DNA from: Asticcacaulis sp. AC466
GTDB taxonomy: Bacteria; Pseudomonadota; Alphaproteobacteria; Caulobacterales; Caulobacteraceae
DNA length: 64,000 nt
Assembly (NCBI RefSeq): GCF_000495815.1
Contig: NZ_AWGE01000013.1
Span: 124,001-188,000 of the forward strand
Reading direction: 5' to 3'
Part shown: positions 54,971-64,000 of the stretch, piece after piece
Position numbering within the stretch: position 1 is the first letter of the stretch
Layout of the letters: each line of letters starts with the position of its first letter
Notes under the pieces: generated by a model
Seen by the model: only the letters and a program-made list of their open reading frames with translations
Told to the model about the DNA's origin: nothing
Databases searched by the model: none
Position numbers and translations under genes: made by a program

Positions 54971-55019
54971 TTTCTTATGCGCGGAGCGTCCACCGTCTCG
55001 TCGATAGAACGGAGGCGGG

Positions 55020-55985
55020 ATGGCCGCGAACTCAAATACGGTGGTTTATGCGGCGCTGGCGGGCAACCTGCTGGTGGCGGTGACGAAAGGTATCGCCGCG
55101 GCGCTGACCGGGTCTTCGGCCATGTTGTCCGAGGCGGTCCATAGCCTCGTCGATACCGGCAATGAAGTCCTGCTGCTTTATGGCATGCACCAGTCCCGTC
55201 GCAAGGCGGACGCAGCGCACCCGCTTGGATATGGCCGGGAAATCTATTTCTGGAGCTTTATTGTCGCCCTCCTGATCTTTGCGGTGGGGGCAGGGGTGTC
55301 CGTCTACGAGGGTATAACCCATATCCAGGCCCCTGAGCCAATCGACAGGCCATGGATCAACTATGTCGTTCTAGGGCTGTCCTTGGTCTTTGAGGGCGGC
55401 TCCTGGTGGGTTGCCCTGAAGGCGTTTCGCGAGACCAAGGGCGATCAGAGCTATGTGACGGCTATTACAAACAGCAAGGACCCGCCGAAGTTCATGGTTC
55501 TGTTGGAAGACACGGCGGCCCTGATCGGCATCGTCATCGCCTTTATCGGCACCTGGGCCTCGGTAACTTTCCATGAGCCGCGCTTCGATGGCGTGGCCTC
55601 CATCTTGATTGGATGCGTCCTGGCATCGGTGGCGGTGTTCCTGGCGCGTGAAAGCAAGGGTTTGCTGATAGGCGAAAGGGCCGATCCGGCAACCCACGAC
55701 GGCATCGTGCGCATTGCCGAAGCCATGCCGGGGGTATTGCGCGTCAATGGCTTGCTGACCACCCAGATGTCGCCCTCCGAAATTATCGGCGCCATGAGCC
55801 TGGAATTCGATGACAGTCTAAGCCTTACGGAGCTTGAGCGACTGGTCAGTCGTATGGAAGCCGAGGTCAGGGCCAGCTATCCGCAGATCACCTCTTTGTT
55901 CATTAAGCCGCAATCGCCCCAGATCTATGACGCGGCTCGCAAACGGATGGCTGCGCAAGACCAACTCGGCGATCCATCGCTATAA
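55020..55985 (+). CDS. cation diffusion facilitator transporter
   Basis: A 321-residue CDF metal transporter with about six membrane segments and a cytosolic C-terminal domain. TM2 has His41 and Asp45 (SEAVHSLVDTGNE), the HxxxD zinc-site pair. The second site reads LLEDTAALIG, where the usual His is Glu, so it resembles the SLC30A9-like branch as far as I remember, and metal preference (Zn, Mn, Fe or other) cannot be read. GGAGGCGGG is 5 nt before the ATG. It is convergent with atpF, with a terminator between. Confidence 0.9.
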   Translation: MAANSNTVVYAALAGNLLVAVTKGIAAALTGSSAMLSEAVHSLVDTGNEVLLLYGMHQSRRKADAAHPLGYGREIYFWSFIVALLIFAVGAGVSVYEGITHIQAPEPIDRPWINYVVLGLSLVFEGGSWWVALKAFRETKGDQSYVTAITNSKDPPKFMVLLEDTAALIGIVIAFIGTWASVTFHEPRFDGVASILIGCVLASVAVFLARESKGLLIGERADPATHDGIVRIAEAMPGVLRVNGLLTTQMSPSEIIGAMSLEFDDSLSLTELERLVSRMEAEVRASYPQITSLFIKPQSPQIYDAARKRMAAQDQLGDPSL

Positions 55986-55986
55986 C

Positions 55987-56013
55987 AAAAAAAGCCCGGA
56001 GCGAACTCCGGGC
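55987..56013 (-). terminator. intrinsic terminator of the atp operon
   Basis: GCCCGGAG (55994-56001) pairs with 56006-56013 across CGAA. The T run for the minus strand is at 55987-55993. It lies 24 nt beyond the atpF stop codon and may also serve the convergent CDF gene. Confidence 0.88.
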
Positions 56014-56036
56014 CTTATTTCAGGATGGTGAGCCGT

Positions 56037-56528
56037 TTAGTTGAAACGGCCTTCCAGTTGACCAATGGCCTTGTCGACCAGGGTATCGGTCGTCGTCTTG
56101 GCGACGCGATCGAGCAGAACCCGCTCAGCCAGGTTCGCAGCCAGATCGGCAGCGGCCGCCTTGACTTCGGCGGCAGCGCTGGACTCGGCCTGGGCGATCT
56201 TGCGTTCGGCCAGTTCCTCACGACGCTTGATCGTTTCTTCCAGCTTGGTACGGGCTTCGGCGGCCATGCGGACGGCTTCTTCCTCGGCGAACGCGATGAT
56301 TTCGCGGGCCTTAGCTTCGGCTTGCTGGCGCTGAGCCTTGATGCTGTTGAGCAGGTCAGTCGCTTCCTGGCGGATGCGAACGGCTTCGTCCAGTTCAGCA
56401 CGAACGGCTTCGCCGCTGGCGCCCCACGATGACCAGATCTTGCCCGGCACGCCGGCGAAGATCAGGATCAGGACGAATACGCCCAGGGCAATACGGACCC
56501 AGAATTCGGCGTCTTGCAAAAGTTCCAT
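56037..56528 (-). CDS. atpF: F0 ATP synthase subunit b
   Basis: A 163-residue stator subunit with one N-terminal membrane segment (FWVRIALGVFVLILIFAGV) followed by a long charged helix (RAELDEAVRIRQEATDLLNSIKAQRQQAEAKAREI...). Typical length for b in alphaproteobacteria. It is 4 nt after the b' gene; the pair forms a heterodimeric stator with b'. Last gene of the operon. Confidence 0.94.
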   Translation of the reverse strand: MELLQDAEFWVRIALGVFVLILIFAGVPGKIWSSWGASGEAVRAELDEAVRIRQEATDLLNSIKAQRQQAEAKAREIIAFAEEEAVRMAAEARTKLEETIKRREELAERKIAQAESSAAAEVKAAAADLAANLAERVLLDRVAKTTTDTLVDKAIGQLEGRFN

Positions 56529-56532
56529 CGTC

Positions 56533-57207
56533 CTAGACCTTTCCCAGCGCGGACTTGAGCGCAGCAGCGGTCGCCGCCTTGCCCGTCAGCTTTTCGACCA
56601 GAAGCGACGCGGTTTCCGATGCGATGTCGGCAACGTGGCCCATGGCTTCGTCACGCGCGGAGCGGATGCGGGCTTCAGCTTCGGCCAAACGCTTGCCGAG
56701 CTTTTCGTCCTCGGCAGCGGTCGCCGCGGCGACCTCGGCGTTGGAGCGGGCGACAGCCTCGGCCGCCAGCTTGCGCGCGGCAGCGTGGGCTTCGGCGGTT
56801 TCGGCAGCAGCCTGCTTGGCCTGGGCTTCGGCTTCATCGCGATTGGCGCGCGCATTGGCCAGATCCTCGGCGATGGTGGCGCCACGGGTGTCGATCACCT
56901 TGCGGATGCGCGGCACGAAGACCTTCGACATCAGCAGCAGGAAGACGGCGAAGATGAACACGAGCCAGACGATCTGACCGGCCCAGTGATCGGTATTCAA
57001 CTGCGGCAGACCGCCTTCGCTGGCCTCATGATGTTCGCCGGCGGCCACCGTTTCGGTGGTCGTGGCGTGAACGTCATGCGTCACGGCCTCGTTCGTGCCC
57101 GGCACCAGGGTCGCGACCGTGGTCACGCTGGGGTTTGCCGAGAAGGAAGCGCCGGATGCGTCCGTACCTTCAGTCGTAATGGCCTCCGGAGAGGTAGCGG
57201 CTGTCAT
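56533..57207 (-). CDS. atpX: F0 ATP synthase subunit b' with long N-terminal extension
   Basis: A 224-residue b' subunit. The membrane segment (AGQIVWLVFIFAVFLLLMSKVFVPR) sits at residues about 76-100, after a 75-residue low-complexity Thr/Ala/Glu extension with no signal peptide. The rest is a long Ala-rich coiled stator helix. b' is typical of photosynthetic and alphaproteobacterial ATP synthases. The extension is unusually long compared with b. ATG 57207 is the only sensible start. Confidence 0.92.
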   Translation of the reverse strand: MTAATSPEAITTEGTDASGASFSANPSVTTVATLVPGTNEAVTHDVHATTTETVAAGEHHEASEGGLPQLNTDHWAGQIVWLVFIFAVFLLLMSKVFVPRIRKVIDTRGATIAEDLANARANRDEAEAQAKQAAAETAEAHAAARKLAAEAVARSNAEVAAATAAEDEKLGKRLAEAEARIRSARDEAMGHVADIASETASLLVEKLTGKAATAAALKSALGKV

Positions 57208-57270
57208 AATATATCCTTGAGAACTTAGTACCGGCGCGGGGAATTCCGCGCCGGGGGTCAGTTTTCGAGA

Positions 57271-57528
57271 TTACAGGCTCGGATTGCCGAAGAGGATCAG
57301 CAGCGCGATAACGAAGGCGAAGATGCCGAGGGCTTCGGTCAGCGCCATGCCGATGAAGAGGTTGGTCTGCTGCGTCTTGGCAGCCGACGGGTTACGCAGG
57401 GCGCCGACATAGTAGTTGCCGAACAGGATGCCGAGGCCGATACCGGCGCCGATCATGCCGAGGGTGGCCAGGCCGGCGCCGATGTACTTGAGGCCGCCAG
57501 CGATAAGGGTTGCGGATGCAGTGTCCAT
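57271..57528 (-). CDS. atpE: F0 ATP synthase subunit c
   Basis: An 85-residue two-helix ring subunit. The first helix has the GAGIGLG packing motif (27-33) and the second the proton-carrying Glu65 in [11 protein letters not shown]. No Na+-type glutamine pattern is seen, so a proton ring. It lies between atpB and b'. Confidence 0.96.
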   Translation of the reverse strand: MDTASATLIAGGLKYIGAGLATLGMIGAGIGLGILFGNYYVGALRNPSAAKTQQTNLFIGMALTEALGIFAFVIALLILFGNPSL

Positions 57529-57575
57529 GGGGTGTAAACTCCGAGTTTGGATAGGGACTGATTGAAGTAGAAAAC

Positions 57576-58337
57576 TTAGTGGTGACCGATATTGACCACG
57601 TCACTGAGATAAACGCAGGTCAAAACCGCGAACACGAAGGCTTGCAGGTAAGCGACCAGGAATTCGAGAGTCGTCAGGGCGACGATGGTGGACAGCGACA
57701 GGGCGCCGATGGCGTAACCGCCGATGCCCATGGCCAGACCAGTGATGATGAAGCCGGCGAACACCTTCATGACGATGTGACCGCCCAGCATGTTGCCGAA
57801 CAACCGGAGCGTCAGGGTGACAGGGCGCATGACGAAGGCGATGACTTCGATCGGCACCAGGACCACAAGGATGTACCACGGTACGCCCGACGGCACGAAC
57901 ATCTTGAAGAAGCCCAGGCCGTTGCGGATGAAGCCGACGCCGAGGACCAGGAGGATGGTCATGGCGGCCAGGGTCAGGGTGACGGCAATCTGCGAGGTGG
58001 CCGTGAAATAGGTGAACATGCCGACGAGGTTACAGCTCAGGATGAACAGGAACAGGGTCAGCACGTAGGGCAGGAACTTCCGGCCTTCGTGACCGATGAT
58101 CGAATCGGTCAGATCGTCCATCAGGCCGAAAATGCTTTCGGCGACGACCTGGCCGCGACCAGGAATGATGCTGGCGCGGGCAGTGGTCATGGCGAAGAAA
58201 AGCAGCGTCGCGCCGACGGCGATCAGCATGGCCAGGACCGAATTGGTCAGCGACAGGTCGACATGGATGCCGCCCACTTCGAAGACGGGCCCCTGGACGA
58301 TGGTCTCAATCTTAAACTGGTGTAACGGATCGGCCAT
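57576..58337 (-). CDS. atpB: F0 ATP synthase subunit a
   Basis: A 253-residue membrane subunit with the essential Arg178 in [12 protein letters not shown], which faces the c-ring proton site. About five membrane segments. ATG 58337 ([13 protein letters not shown]) is the family's normal start; the frame upstream to 58445 reads a non-coding leader. It is 61 nt after atpI. Confidence 0.96.
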   Translation of the reverse strand: MADPLHQFKIETIVQGPVFEVGGIHVDLSLTNSVLAMLIAVGATLLFFAMTTARASIIPGRGQVVAESIFGLMDDLTDSIIGHEGRKFLPYVLTLFLFILSCNLVGMFTYFTATSQIAVTLTLAAMTILLVLGVGFIRNGLGFFKMFVPSGVPWYILVVLVPIEVIAFVMRPVTLTLRLFGNMLGGHIVMKVFAGFIITGLAMGIGGYAIGALSLSTIVALTTLEFLVAYLQAFVFAVLTCVYLSDVVNIGHH

Positions 58338-58398
58338 AAGCCCCAAAACCTCTTTAGACAATTTCAGCCCCACCGGGGCGAACCAAATTCTTACAAAG

Positions 58399-58704
58399 CT
58401 ACTTCGTATCCCGGCCAGACCGGACGACCGCATAGACCGCCACAATCATGCCCAAAATACCGCCGATGATAATCCCCCACGGACGCGTGTGGAGATATTC
58501 ATCGCTGAGCCAGCCCAGTCCAAGACCGCCGAGAATACCCCCGATCAGTTCGCCGAGGGCTTGGTAGCCCTTATTGGCGCCGACTTCACCGCTGTAATCC
58601 GGCGTTTCACGCTTGCGCGCTTCGATCGCCTTCAGCCGCTTGTCGAGGTCGTTCAGTTCATCCTGATCCGACTTATCGGGTGGTTCATCTGTCACGTTCA
58701 GCAC
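58399..58704 (-). CDS. atpI: AtpZ/AtpI family ATP synthase assembly protein
   Basis: A 101-residue protein with a charged N-terminus and two membrane segments (YQALGELIGGILGGLGLGWLSDEYL and RPWGIIIGGILGMIVAVYAVV). This is AtpI-like, thought to help c-ring or Mg2+ handling, and is not essential. It starts the operon; the region 58705-58984 upstream is AT-rich, has no gene and presumably carries the atp promoter. Confidence 0.92.
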   Translation of the reverse strand: MLNVTDEPPDKSDQDELNDLDKRLKAIEARKRETPDYSGEVGANKGYQALGELIGGILGGLGLGWLSDEYLHTRPWGIIIGGILGMIVAVYAVVRSGRDTK

Positions 58705-58984
58705 CTGGCAGGCGGAATAACGGGTTGCTATTCCGGCTTCGAACGGCGCGGAACCTACTCAGTTGAGTCTCAAAGGTCAAGCAATTGGGACCGATAAAAC
58801 GCATGCCTTTGAAAATAATCCGCAAACAGCGCTGTCATGAGATTTCATGCTTGTGTGTAGTGTAGCGCATCTTGGTGTTATAAAATCACTTTTCGGGTAT
58901 AGCTAAGAATAAAATCGTGCAAATTGCCGCTAATTGTTCGGATAGATTAGCGTGCGCTGCGGCATCATTCAACGCAGCGGCGGT

Positions 58985-61900
58985 TTATGCCACGTTTTCG
59001 GCGACCAGGGCTTCCGCCTGCGACAGATCGACGCTGACCAGCTGCGATACGCCGCGCTCCGACATGGTGACACCGAACAGGCGGTCCATGCGTGACATGG
59101 TAACCGGGTTATGGGTGATGGCGATGAACCGCGTCTTTGTACGCCCGCGCATTTCGGCCAGCAGGCGGCAATAGCGATCGACATTGGCGTCATCAAGCGG
59201 CGCATCGACTTCGTCCAGCACGCAGACCGGCGCCGGATTGGCCAGGAAGACGCCGAAAATCAACGCGGTAGCCGTCAGCGCCTGTTCGCCGCCGGACATC
59301 AGGCTCATGGTCGACAGGCGTTTGCCGGGTGGGCAGGCGAAGATTTCGAGGCCCGCTTCGAGCGGATCATCCGATTCGACCAGCCGCAATTCGGCCGATC
59401 CGCCATCGAAAAGGGTGACGAACAGGGTCTTGAAGTGTTCATTGATGATCTCGAAAGCGGCCAGAAGCCGTTCGCGGCCTTCGGCATTCAACTCGTCGAT
59501 CCCGTCGCGCAGTTTGGCGATGGCGGTGGTCAGGTCCGAGCGCTCGCGGCTGAGTGTATCGAGACGGCCTTCGTATTCGGTGGCTTCCTCTTCGGCGCGC
59601 AGATTGACCGCGCCCAACTGGTCGCGTTCGCGCTCCAGGCCGGACAAAAGTGATTCGGCTCCCGACGCGTCGGTGGGGGTGGCGATGGCCTCTTCCTTCA
59701 ATCGTTTGCCCAGATCGTCCGGTGATCCGCCGGTCTGGTCGAGAATCATCGCCTCGATTTCGCCGGCCTTGCCCTGAATGGCTTCCAGGCGGGCCGTGGC
59801 ACCGGCGCGTTCTTCACGGGCGGCAGACGCTTCCTGCTCCAGGATGCGGACATTGATGTCGGCGTCGCGGCGCTCCGCTTCGGCGGCGTTCAGCTTGTCG
59901 CGTGCTTCGTTGAGACGCTTTTCGGCGGTTTGCAGCGAATCGATTAGCGCGATGCGTTTGCTTTCGAACTTACGCGGTGCGGACTGGGCAGTCTCCAACG
60001 CGACGCGCGCGGTCTCCTGATCCCTTTCCAGCTTCAGCAGCCGCGCAGCGGAGTCCTGGGTGCGGCGCGACCATTCGGTCAGTTCGCGCGTCAAGGTCCG
60101 TTCGCGGCCTTCGCGCGCCTGGCGGTCGCGGATATCCTGATCCAGATCGGCGCGCGCCTTCATGACCGCCTGGCGGTAGGTGTCGGCCTCGGCGCGGGCA
60201 GCGTTCATGCGCGCCTTCATGCCCTCTGTGTCCAGGGCATCGGACTGCGCGGCGACCAATGTGTCATAGGCGGCCTTGGCTTCGGCCTGTTCGCCGGTGA
60301 GACGGGCGAGGGTGGCCTCCAGCCCTTCGAGACGCGCTTCGAACTGGGTCTGGGCGCGCAGGCGTTCATCCAAGGCCGTCTGGCGCGAACGAACGGCGCG
60401 TTCCAGATCGGGTAGGCGATTGCGGGCCGTCCGCAGGGCGTCTTCGTGGCTACGCTGGGCGTTCGCCGCATCGGCCTGGGCGCTCTGGGCGGCGACAAGC
60501 CGGGGTTTCAGCCCATCGATTTCCGTTTCCAGCTCATCGTGACGTGTGCGTTGGGCCAAGCGTACCGCGGCAGGCTTCGGTGCCTTGGCGCGCACGATCA
60601 GCCCGTCCCACCGCCACAGGTCGCCTTCGCGCGAAACGAGCCGCCCCCCAATCGGCAGCAGGCTTTGCAAGCGGTCTCCATCATCGCGCGAGACAATGCC
60701 AACCGTCGATAAGCGCAGGCTGAGGGCATCGGGCGCACGAACGTGATCGCTTAGCGGTGTCACGCCCAGCGCGGCCATGTCGATGCGCTGGGCGCGGCTT
60801 TCGAAGTCTTCGCTCCAGAAGGCCAGTGCGCTTTGCACATCCTTCTTCGACAGGCTGAGATTGAGATCGTCGCCCAAGGCGGCGGCCAGGGCCAGTTCAT
60901 AGCCCTTGTCCGGGCGCACCTGGTCGAGGACAGGGACGCCGTCCTTGCGATTGCCCGCCAATATCTGCGACAGGCCGCGCGCCTCGGCGGTCAGCCGGCC
61001 AAGCTGGTCTTCGATGTCGCGGGCAGTTTTGCGCGCCTGGGCCTCGGCATTGATCAGGGCCACACGACCGGCATCTAGGTCTTCGACGGCCTTGCGGCCG
61101 GCGTCGAGATCGGCCTGCGCCTGCATAGCTTGCGCTTTCAGACCCTCGACGGCGCCGTAGTCGAAGGTGCCCAAGGCCTTGCGGTCGTTCTGAGCGGTCT
61201 GGAGTTGAGTGTTCAGGCGGTCGAAGCGCGACTTGGCCTCGGTTAGGCGGGCGGCCTCCAGCCTGGCGCGCTCGACCACAGCCGCCTGTTCGGCAGCCAC
61301 GATTTCGATGGCGTGATCTGCCTTGCCCCGTTCGGCTTCGGCCGCTTCGACCGCGGCTTTCAGTTCCGGTTCGCGTGACGGTGCGGCGGCGATCTCTTCC
61401 TGTACACGGGCCAATCCCGATTGCAGCCGTTCGACCTGCACCGATCCATCCGAAGACAGATCGACTTCGCGCTGAAAGTCGGCCCTGAGGCGGGCAATGT
61501 CGCCTTTCAGCCGTTCGATCTCCGAGGCCGCCTGCTTTTCCTCGAGGTCGAGCCGCTCCTTTTCGATATTCAAGCGGTGATTAACCGTGGCGGCGACGGC
61601 CTCTTCCTCGCGCAGCGGCGGGATGAGTTCGGCAGCCTTGAGCGCGGCGGTCTGACCGACGGACGCGGCGCGGGTTGTGGCTTCGACGCGGGCCGACTGG
61701 GCCTGCATGTCGCTGACCGCGCCTTCAAGGAGGGCGCGGACCTCAAGCCATTTGGCGTGCAGAATTGCCTTTTGCAGGGCGCGGATTTCGGCGGAAATCT
61801 TCTTGTACTTGTCGGCCTGGCGGGCCTCACGCTTCAGGCGCGACAGGGCCGAATCCAGTTCGCGGGCGATGTCGTCCAGCCGCGACAGGTTCTGTTCCGC

Positions 61901-62470
61901 CGCCGACAGGCGCAGTTCAGCTTCGTGACGGCGGGTGTGCAGCCCGGAAACACCACCGGCTTCTTCGAGCACGCGCCGCCGGTTTTGCGGCTTGGCGGCG
62001 ATCAGTTCGGAAATCTGGCCCTGGCGGACCAAGGCCGGTGAGTTGGCGCCGGTCGAGGCATCGGCAAACAAGAGCTGCACGTCGCGGGCGCGCACCTCCT
62101 TGCCATTGATGCGGTAGGACGAGCCTGCGCCGCGATCGATGCGGCGGGCGACGTCGAGCACCGGCTGGTCGGTAAACGGCTGGGGGGCCAGACGTTCGGC
62201 ATTGTCGATTGTCAGAGTGACTTCGGCCCAGTTGCGCGACGGGCGCTTATCCGATCCGGCGAAGATGACGTCGTCCATGCCGGCGCCACGCATGGCCTTG
62301 GCCGAGGTCGCGCCCATCACCCAGCGCAGGGCTTCCAGCAGGTTCGACTTGCCGCACCCGTTCGGGCCGACAATGCCGGTCAGGCCCGGGTCGATGCGAA
62401 ACTCGGTCGCATCGACGAAGGACTTGAAACCCGAAAGCTTGATCTTCTGAAACTGCAAAGGTGGGCCCAA
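58985..62470 (-). CDS. smc: chromosome segregation protein SMC
   Basis: A 1161-residue SMC ATPase. N-terminal Walker A GPNGCGKSN (about 35-43), C-terminal signature MSLMSGGEQALTA and Walker B/D-loop VLDEVDAPLDDAN, with two long coiled coils and the hinge around residues 520-650 (VLDQVRPDKGYELALAAALGDDL...). It compacts and helps segregate the chromosome with ScpA/B. Full length. It follows DsbA-like genes on the same strand by about 125 nt. Confidence 0.97.
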   Translation of the reverse strand: MGPPLQFQKIKLSGFKSFVDATEFRIDPGLTGIVGPNGCGKSNLLEALRWVMGATSAKAMRGAGMDDVIFAGSDKRPSRNWAEVTLTIDNAERLAPQPFTDQPVLDVARRIDRGAGSSYRINGKEVRARDVQLLFADASTGANSPALVRQGQISELIAAKPQNRRRVLEEAGGVSGLHTRRHEAELRLSAAEQNLSRLDDIARELDSALSRLKREARQADKYKKISAEIRALQKAILHAKWLEVRALLEGAVSDMQAQSARVEATTRAASVGQTAALKAAELIPPLREEEAVAATVNHRLNIEKERLDLEEKQAASEIERLKGDIARLRADFQREVDLSSDGSVQVERLQSGLARVQEEIAAAPSREPELKAAVEAAEAERGKADHAIEIVAAEQAAVVERARLEAARLTEAKSRFDRLNTQLQTAQNDRKALGTFDYGAVEGLKAQAMQAQADLDAGRKAVEDLDAGRVALINAEAQARKTARDIEDQLGRLTAEARGLSQILAGNRKDGVPVLDQVRPDKGYELALAAALGDDLNLSLSKKDVQSALAFWSEDFESRAQRIDMAALGVTPLSDHVRAPDALSLRLSTVGIVSRDDGDRLQSLLPIGGRLVSREGDLWRWDGLIVRAKAPKPAAVRLAQRTRHDELETEIDGLKPRLVAAQSAQADAANAQRSHEDALRTARNRLPDLERAVRSRQTALDERLRAQTQFEARLEGLEATLARLTGEQAEAKAAYDTLVAAQSDALDTEGMKARMNAARAEADTYRQAVMKARADLDQDIRDRQAREGRERTLTRELTEWSRRTQDSAARLLKLERDQETARVALETAQSAPRKFESKRIALIDSLQTAEKRLNEARDKLNAAEAERRDADINVRILEQEASAAREERAGATARLEAIQGKAGEIEAMILDQTGGSPDDLGKRLKEEAIATPTDASGAESLLSGLERERDQLGAVNLRAEEEATEYEGRLDTLSRERSDLTTAIAKLRDGIDELNAEGRERLLAAFEIINEHFKTLFVTLFDGGSAELRLVESDDPLEAGLEIFACPPGKRLSTMSLMSGGEQALTATALIFGVFLANPAPVCVLDEVDAPLDDANVDRYCRLLAEMRGRTKTRFIAITHNPVTMSRMDRLFGVTMSERGVSQLVSVDLSQAEALVAENVA

Positions 62471-62595
62471 TTCGCCTTTTTGGCGCGCAATGACGATTCT
62501 TCCACCTTCATAGCACGAAGGCGGGCGTCAAGACACTTTGCGGGAAAGGGCGACGATTTCTGTGGACAGGGCCGGGCAGGGGCGCGGAGGTGAAG

Positions 62596-63312
62596 CTATT
62601 TCGACGCGTCGGCGATGGCGGCTTCGATATCCTTCATTTCATAGGTGCTGACACGTTTGCCGTTGACGAAGAAGGTTGGCGTGCCGCGCACGCCGTCCGC
62701 CGCCATGTGGGCGCGCATATTATTCATGAAGCCGCTGAAGCCCGGACCATCCATGATGCAGGCATCAATAGCCGCCTTTGACATGCCGGTCTTGGCTGTT
62801 ACGTCGGCGAAGACAGTACCGATCTGGTGGCTGCTGTAATAGGTATCCTGACCGTTGAAGAAGGCATGGACGACCGTGAAATAGGGCGTGGCGTCGGCGG
62901 GCGTCTTGCTCTGGGCGACGGCGCAGCGACCGACCAGAAAGGCCGACAGGGCGTATTGCTGGGGCTCGGTCAGGACCTCACGAAAAATGTAGCGGACCTT
63001 TCCAGTCGCCAGATATTTCTGCTCGAAGGTCGCCCAGTTTTCCTTGTTCCAGTCTGCGCAGTGGGGGCAGGAGGCGGAGGCATATTCGATAACCGTCACC
63101 GGAGCGTTGGCATTGCCCAGGCTCATATCGGGCAAGAGGCCAGGCGCGGTCGCCGGAATGACGGCGGCGGGGATGGCAGGCTTTTTCATAACCGCCTGCT
63201 TCACAACCGCCTGGGCGGCTGGTTTTGCCGCCGGTTTATGGGTTGGCGTCGCCGCCAAAGCCTGTCCTGCCATAAGCCCAAAGGCGATGATCGCCATCCC
63301 CAAACGCTTCAT
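62596..63312 (-). CDS. secreted DsbA/thioredoxin-fold protein (copy A)
   Basis: A 238-residue exported thiol protein with a signal peptide (AGQALA cleavage, residue about 21), an Ala/Pro/Lys-rich linker (ATPTHKPAAKPAAQAVVKQ) and a DsbA_4-type thioredoxin fold with CPHC (ASASCPHCADW). The cis-Pro is in GTPTFFVNG. It lies 1 nt after copy B, in the same operon, and before smc. It probably handles periplasmic disulfides. Confidence 0.9.
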   Translation of the reverse strand: MKRLGMAIIAFGLMAGQALAATPTHKPAAKPAAQAVVKQAVMKKPAIPAAVIPATAPGLLPDMSLGNANAPVTVIEYASASCPHCADWNKENWATFEQKYLATGKVRYIFREVLTEPQQYALSAFLVGRCAVAQSKTPADATPYFTVVHAFFNGQDTYYSSHQIGTVFADVTAKTGMSKAAIDACIMDGPGFSGFMNNMRAHMAADGVRGTPTFFVNGKRVSTYEMKDIEAAIADASK

Positions 63313-63313
63313 A

Positions 63314-63934
63314 TTATTTGCCTTCCAGCAGCGGTTTGAAGGCCTCGTCGAAATCGGCGATCGTGCCGGTCTTGCGTTCGAACTTCTTGCCATTGATGAA
63401 GAAGGTCGGCGTGCCTTCGACGTCGTCTTCCTTCAGGTACTTGTCGACATTGTTCTGAATGCGCTCAAGCCCCTTGGGATCGGTGACGCATTTATTGAAT
63501 TCCTTTTCCGTCATGCCGACAGACTTGGCGATGCGCTGGAGAACCGGCAAGGCATTGGTGGTGGTGCCGTCGCCGAACATCTCCTGTTGGGAGCGCATGA
63601 TGGCGTCGTTGACCTTGAAATAGTTGGCCTTGCCCGAACAGCGGGCCAGCAGGATACCGGCTGCCGAGATGTCGCGCGGTTCGGTGAGGAATTCGCGGTA
63701 GACATAGCGGATTTTACCCGGCGTGATGTACTTGGCCATCAGTTCAGGCATGACGTCCTTGTTGAACTCGGCGCAATGCGCGCAGGTCACCGAGGCGTAT
63801 TCGATCAGGGTCACCTTGGCATTGTCCGGCCCCAGGCTCATATCGCCGTCACCGACAGGCGAGACCTTGCTTCCGCACCCGGCCATGAGCAGCAGAGCGC
63901 CGACACCGGCGATTTTCAGTAACGTATTCAACAT
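63314..63934 (-). CDS. DsbA-like lipoprotein (copy B)
   Basis: A 206-residue lipoprotein with lipobox MAGC (Cys20) and a thioredoxin fold with CAHC (ASVTCAHCAEF) and cis-Pro (GTPTFFING). Blocks MSLGPDNAKVTLIEYASVTC, KIRYVYREFLTEP match copy A in order. A second Cys pair includes RCSGKA and NKCVTDP. Anchored copies may act as membrane-tethered oxidases or isomerases. It is sandwiched between copy A and copy C with 1-10 nt spacing. Confidence 0.92.
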   Translation of the reverse strand: MLNTLLKIAGVGALLLMAGCGSKVSPVGDGDMSLGPDNAKVTLIEYASVTCAHCAEFNKDVMPELMAKYITPGKIRYVYREFLTEPRDISAAGILLARCSGKANYFKVNDAIMRSQQEMFGDGTTTNALPVLQRIAKSVGMTEKEFNKCVTDPKGLERIQNNVDKYLKEDDVEGTPTFFINGKKFERKTGTIADFDEAFKPLLEGK

Positions 63935-63943
63935 GGGAGGTCC

Positions 63944-64000
63944 TTACTTGCCGGCCAGCAGGGGTTTGAAGGCGGCGTCGAAATCGGCGATCGTGCCTTC
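63944..64000 (-). CDS. third DsbA-like gene, C-terminal end only
   Basis: The right edge cuts this gene; the last 18 codons read EGTIADFDAAFKPLLAGK, nearly identical to the copy B ending (TGTIADFDEAFKPLLEGK), and nucleotide identity is high too. So a third paralogue lies to the right, likely the first gene of the operon. Confidence 0.85.
   Translation of the reverse strand, partial: EGTIADFDAAFKPLLAGK

Overview
The window is chromosomal DNA from a GC-rich alphaproteobacterium. Gene content points to Caulobacteraceae, with Asticcacaulis or a close relative as my best guess: many secreted glycoside hydrolases, large TonB-dependent receptors, a split glycine decarboxylase (gcvPA/gcvPB), a b' subunit in the F0 ATP synthase operon, and a DUF3422 protein. 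The genus is inferred, not shown. I saw no phage, plasmid, insertion-sequence transposase, CRISPR array, rRNA or tRNA.

Layout. 1-4.6 kb: end of a secreted protein gene, then a TetR-controlled efflux operon (TetR, HlyD-type lipoprotein, ABC ATPase, ABC-2 permease) behind a perfect 32-bp palindrome. 4.7-5.8 kb: small Zn-ribbon-like protein, rhodanese, ArsR regulator. 5.8-18.5 kb: a plant cell-wall (xyloglucan/xylan) degradation locus with GH74, GST, GH43, GH10, GH3, SGNH esterase, JmjC-like cupin and GH115, with LacI-type operator-like boxes before GH74 and between GH10 and GH3. 18.6-25.3 kb: DUF3422 protein, a phasin-like gene and an astacin-like protease that start from the same CATG, and an Oar-type TonB receptor. 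25.4-30.6 kb: thiamine region with thiC under a TPP riboswitch plus an unusual five-unit 35-bp tandem array, an AIM24-family protein, and a CytX-like permease. 30.6-40.1 kb: MFS transporter, hemerythrin, GH13, S9 peptidase, second TonB receptor. 40.1-48.5 kb: phoH, gamma-carbonic anhydrase, Zn-ribbon protein, rnhA, ispH, argS, a 260-bp nested inverted-repeat element, a NYN-domain protein and small membrane proteins. 48.6-53.3 kb: tandem glycine riboswitch and the gcvT-gcvH-gcvPA-gcvPB operon. 53.3-56 kb: two PGPGW-like membrane proteins, another small membrane protein, and a CDF metal transporter. 56-58.7 kb: atpI-atpB-atpE-atpX-atpF. 59-64 kb: smc, and downstream in the sequence three tandem DsbA-like genes, the third cut by the window edge.

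How genes work together. The GH locus can take glucuronoxylan apart: GH10 cuts the backbone, GH115 removes glucuronic acid, the SGNH protein may remove acetyl groups, GH43 removes arabinose/xylose, and GH3 finishes the oligosaccharides; GH74 attacks xyloglucan. The TonB receptors could import products. The most unusual DNA is not in the proteins but in leaders and intergenic regions: the thiC 35-bp array with an RBS hairpin, the 260-bp structured repeat after argS with a partial relative 44 kb away, the intrinsic terminator just before phoH, and the CATG-shared divergent starts.
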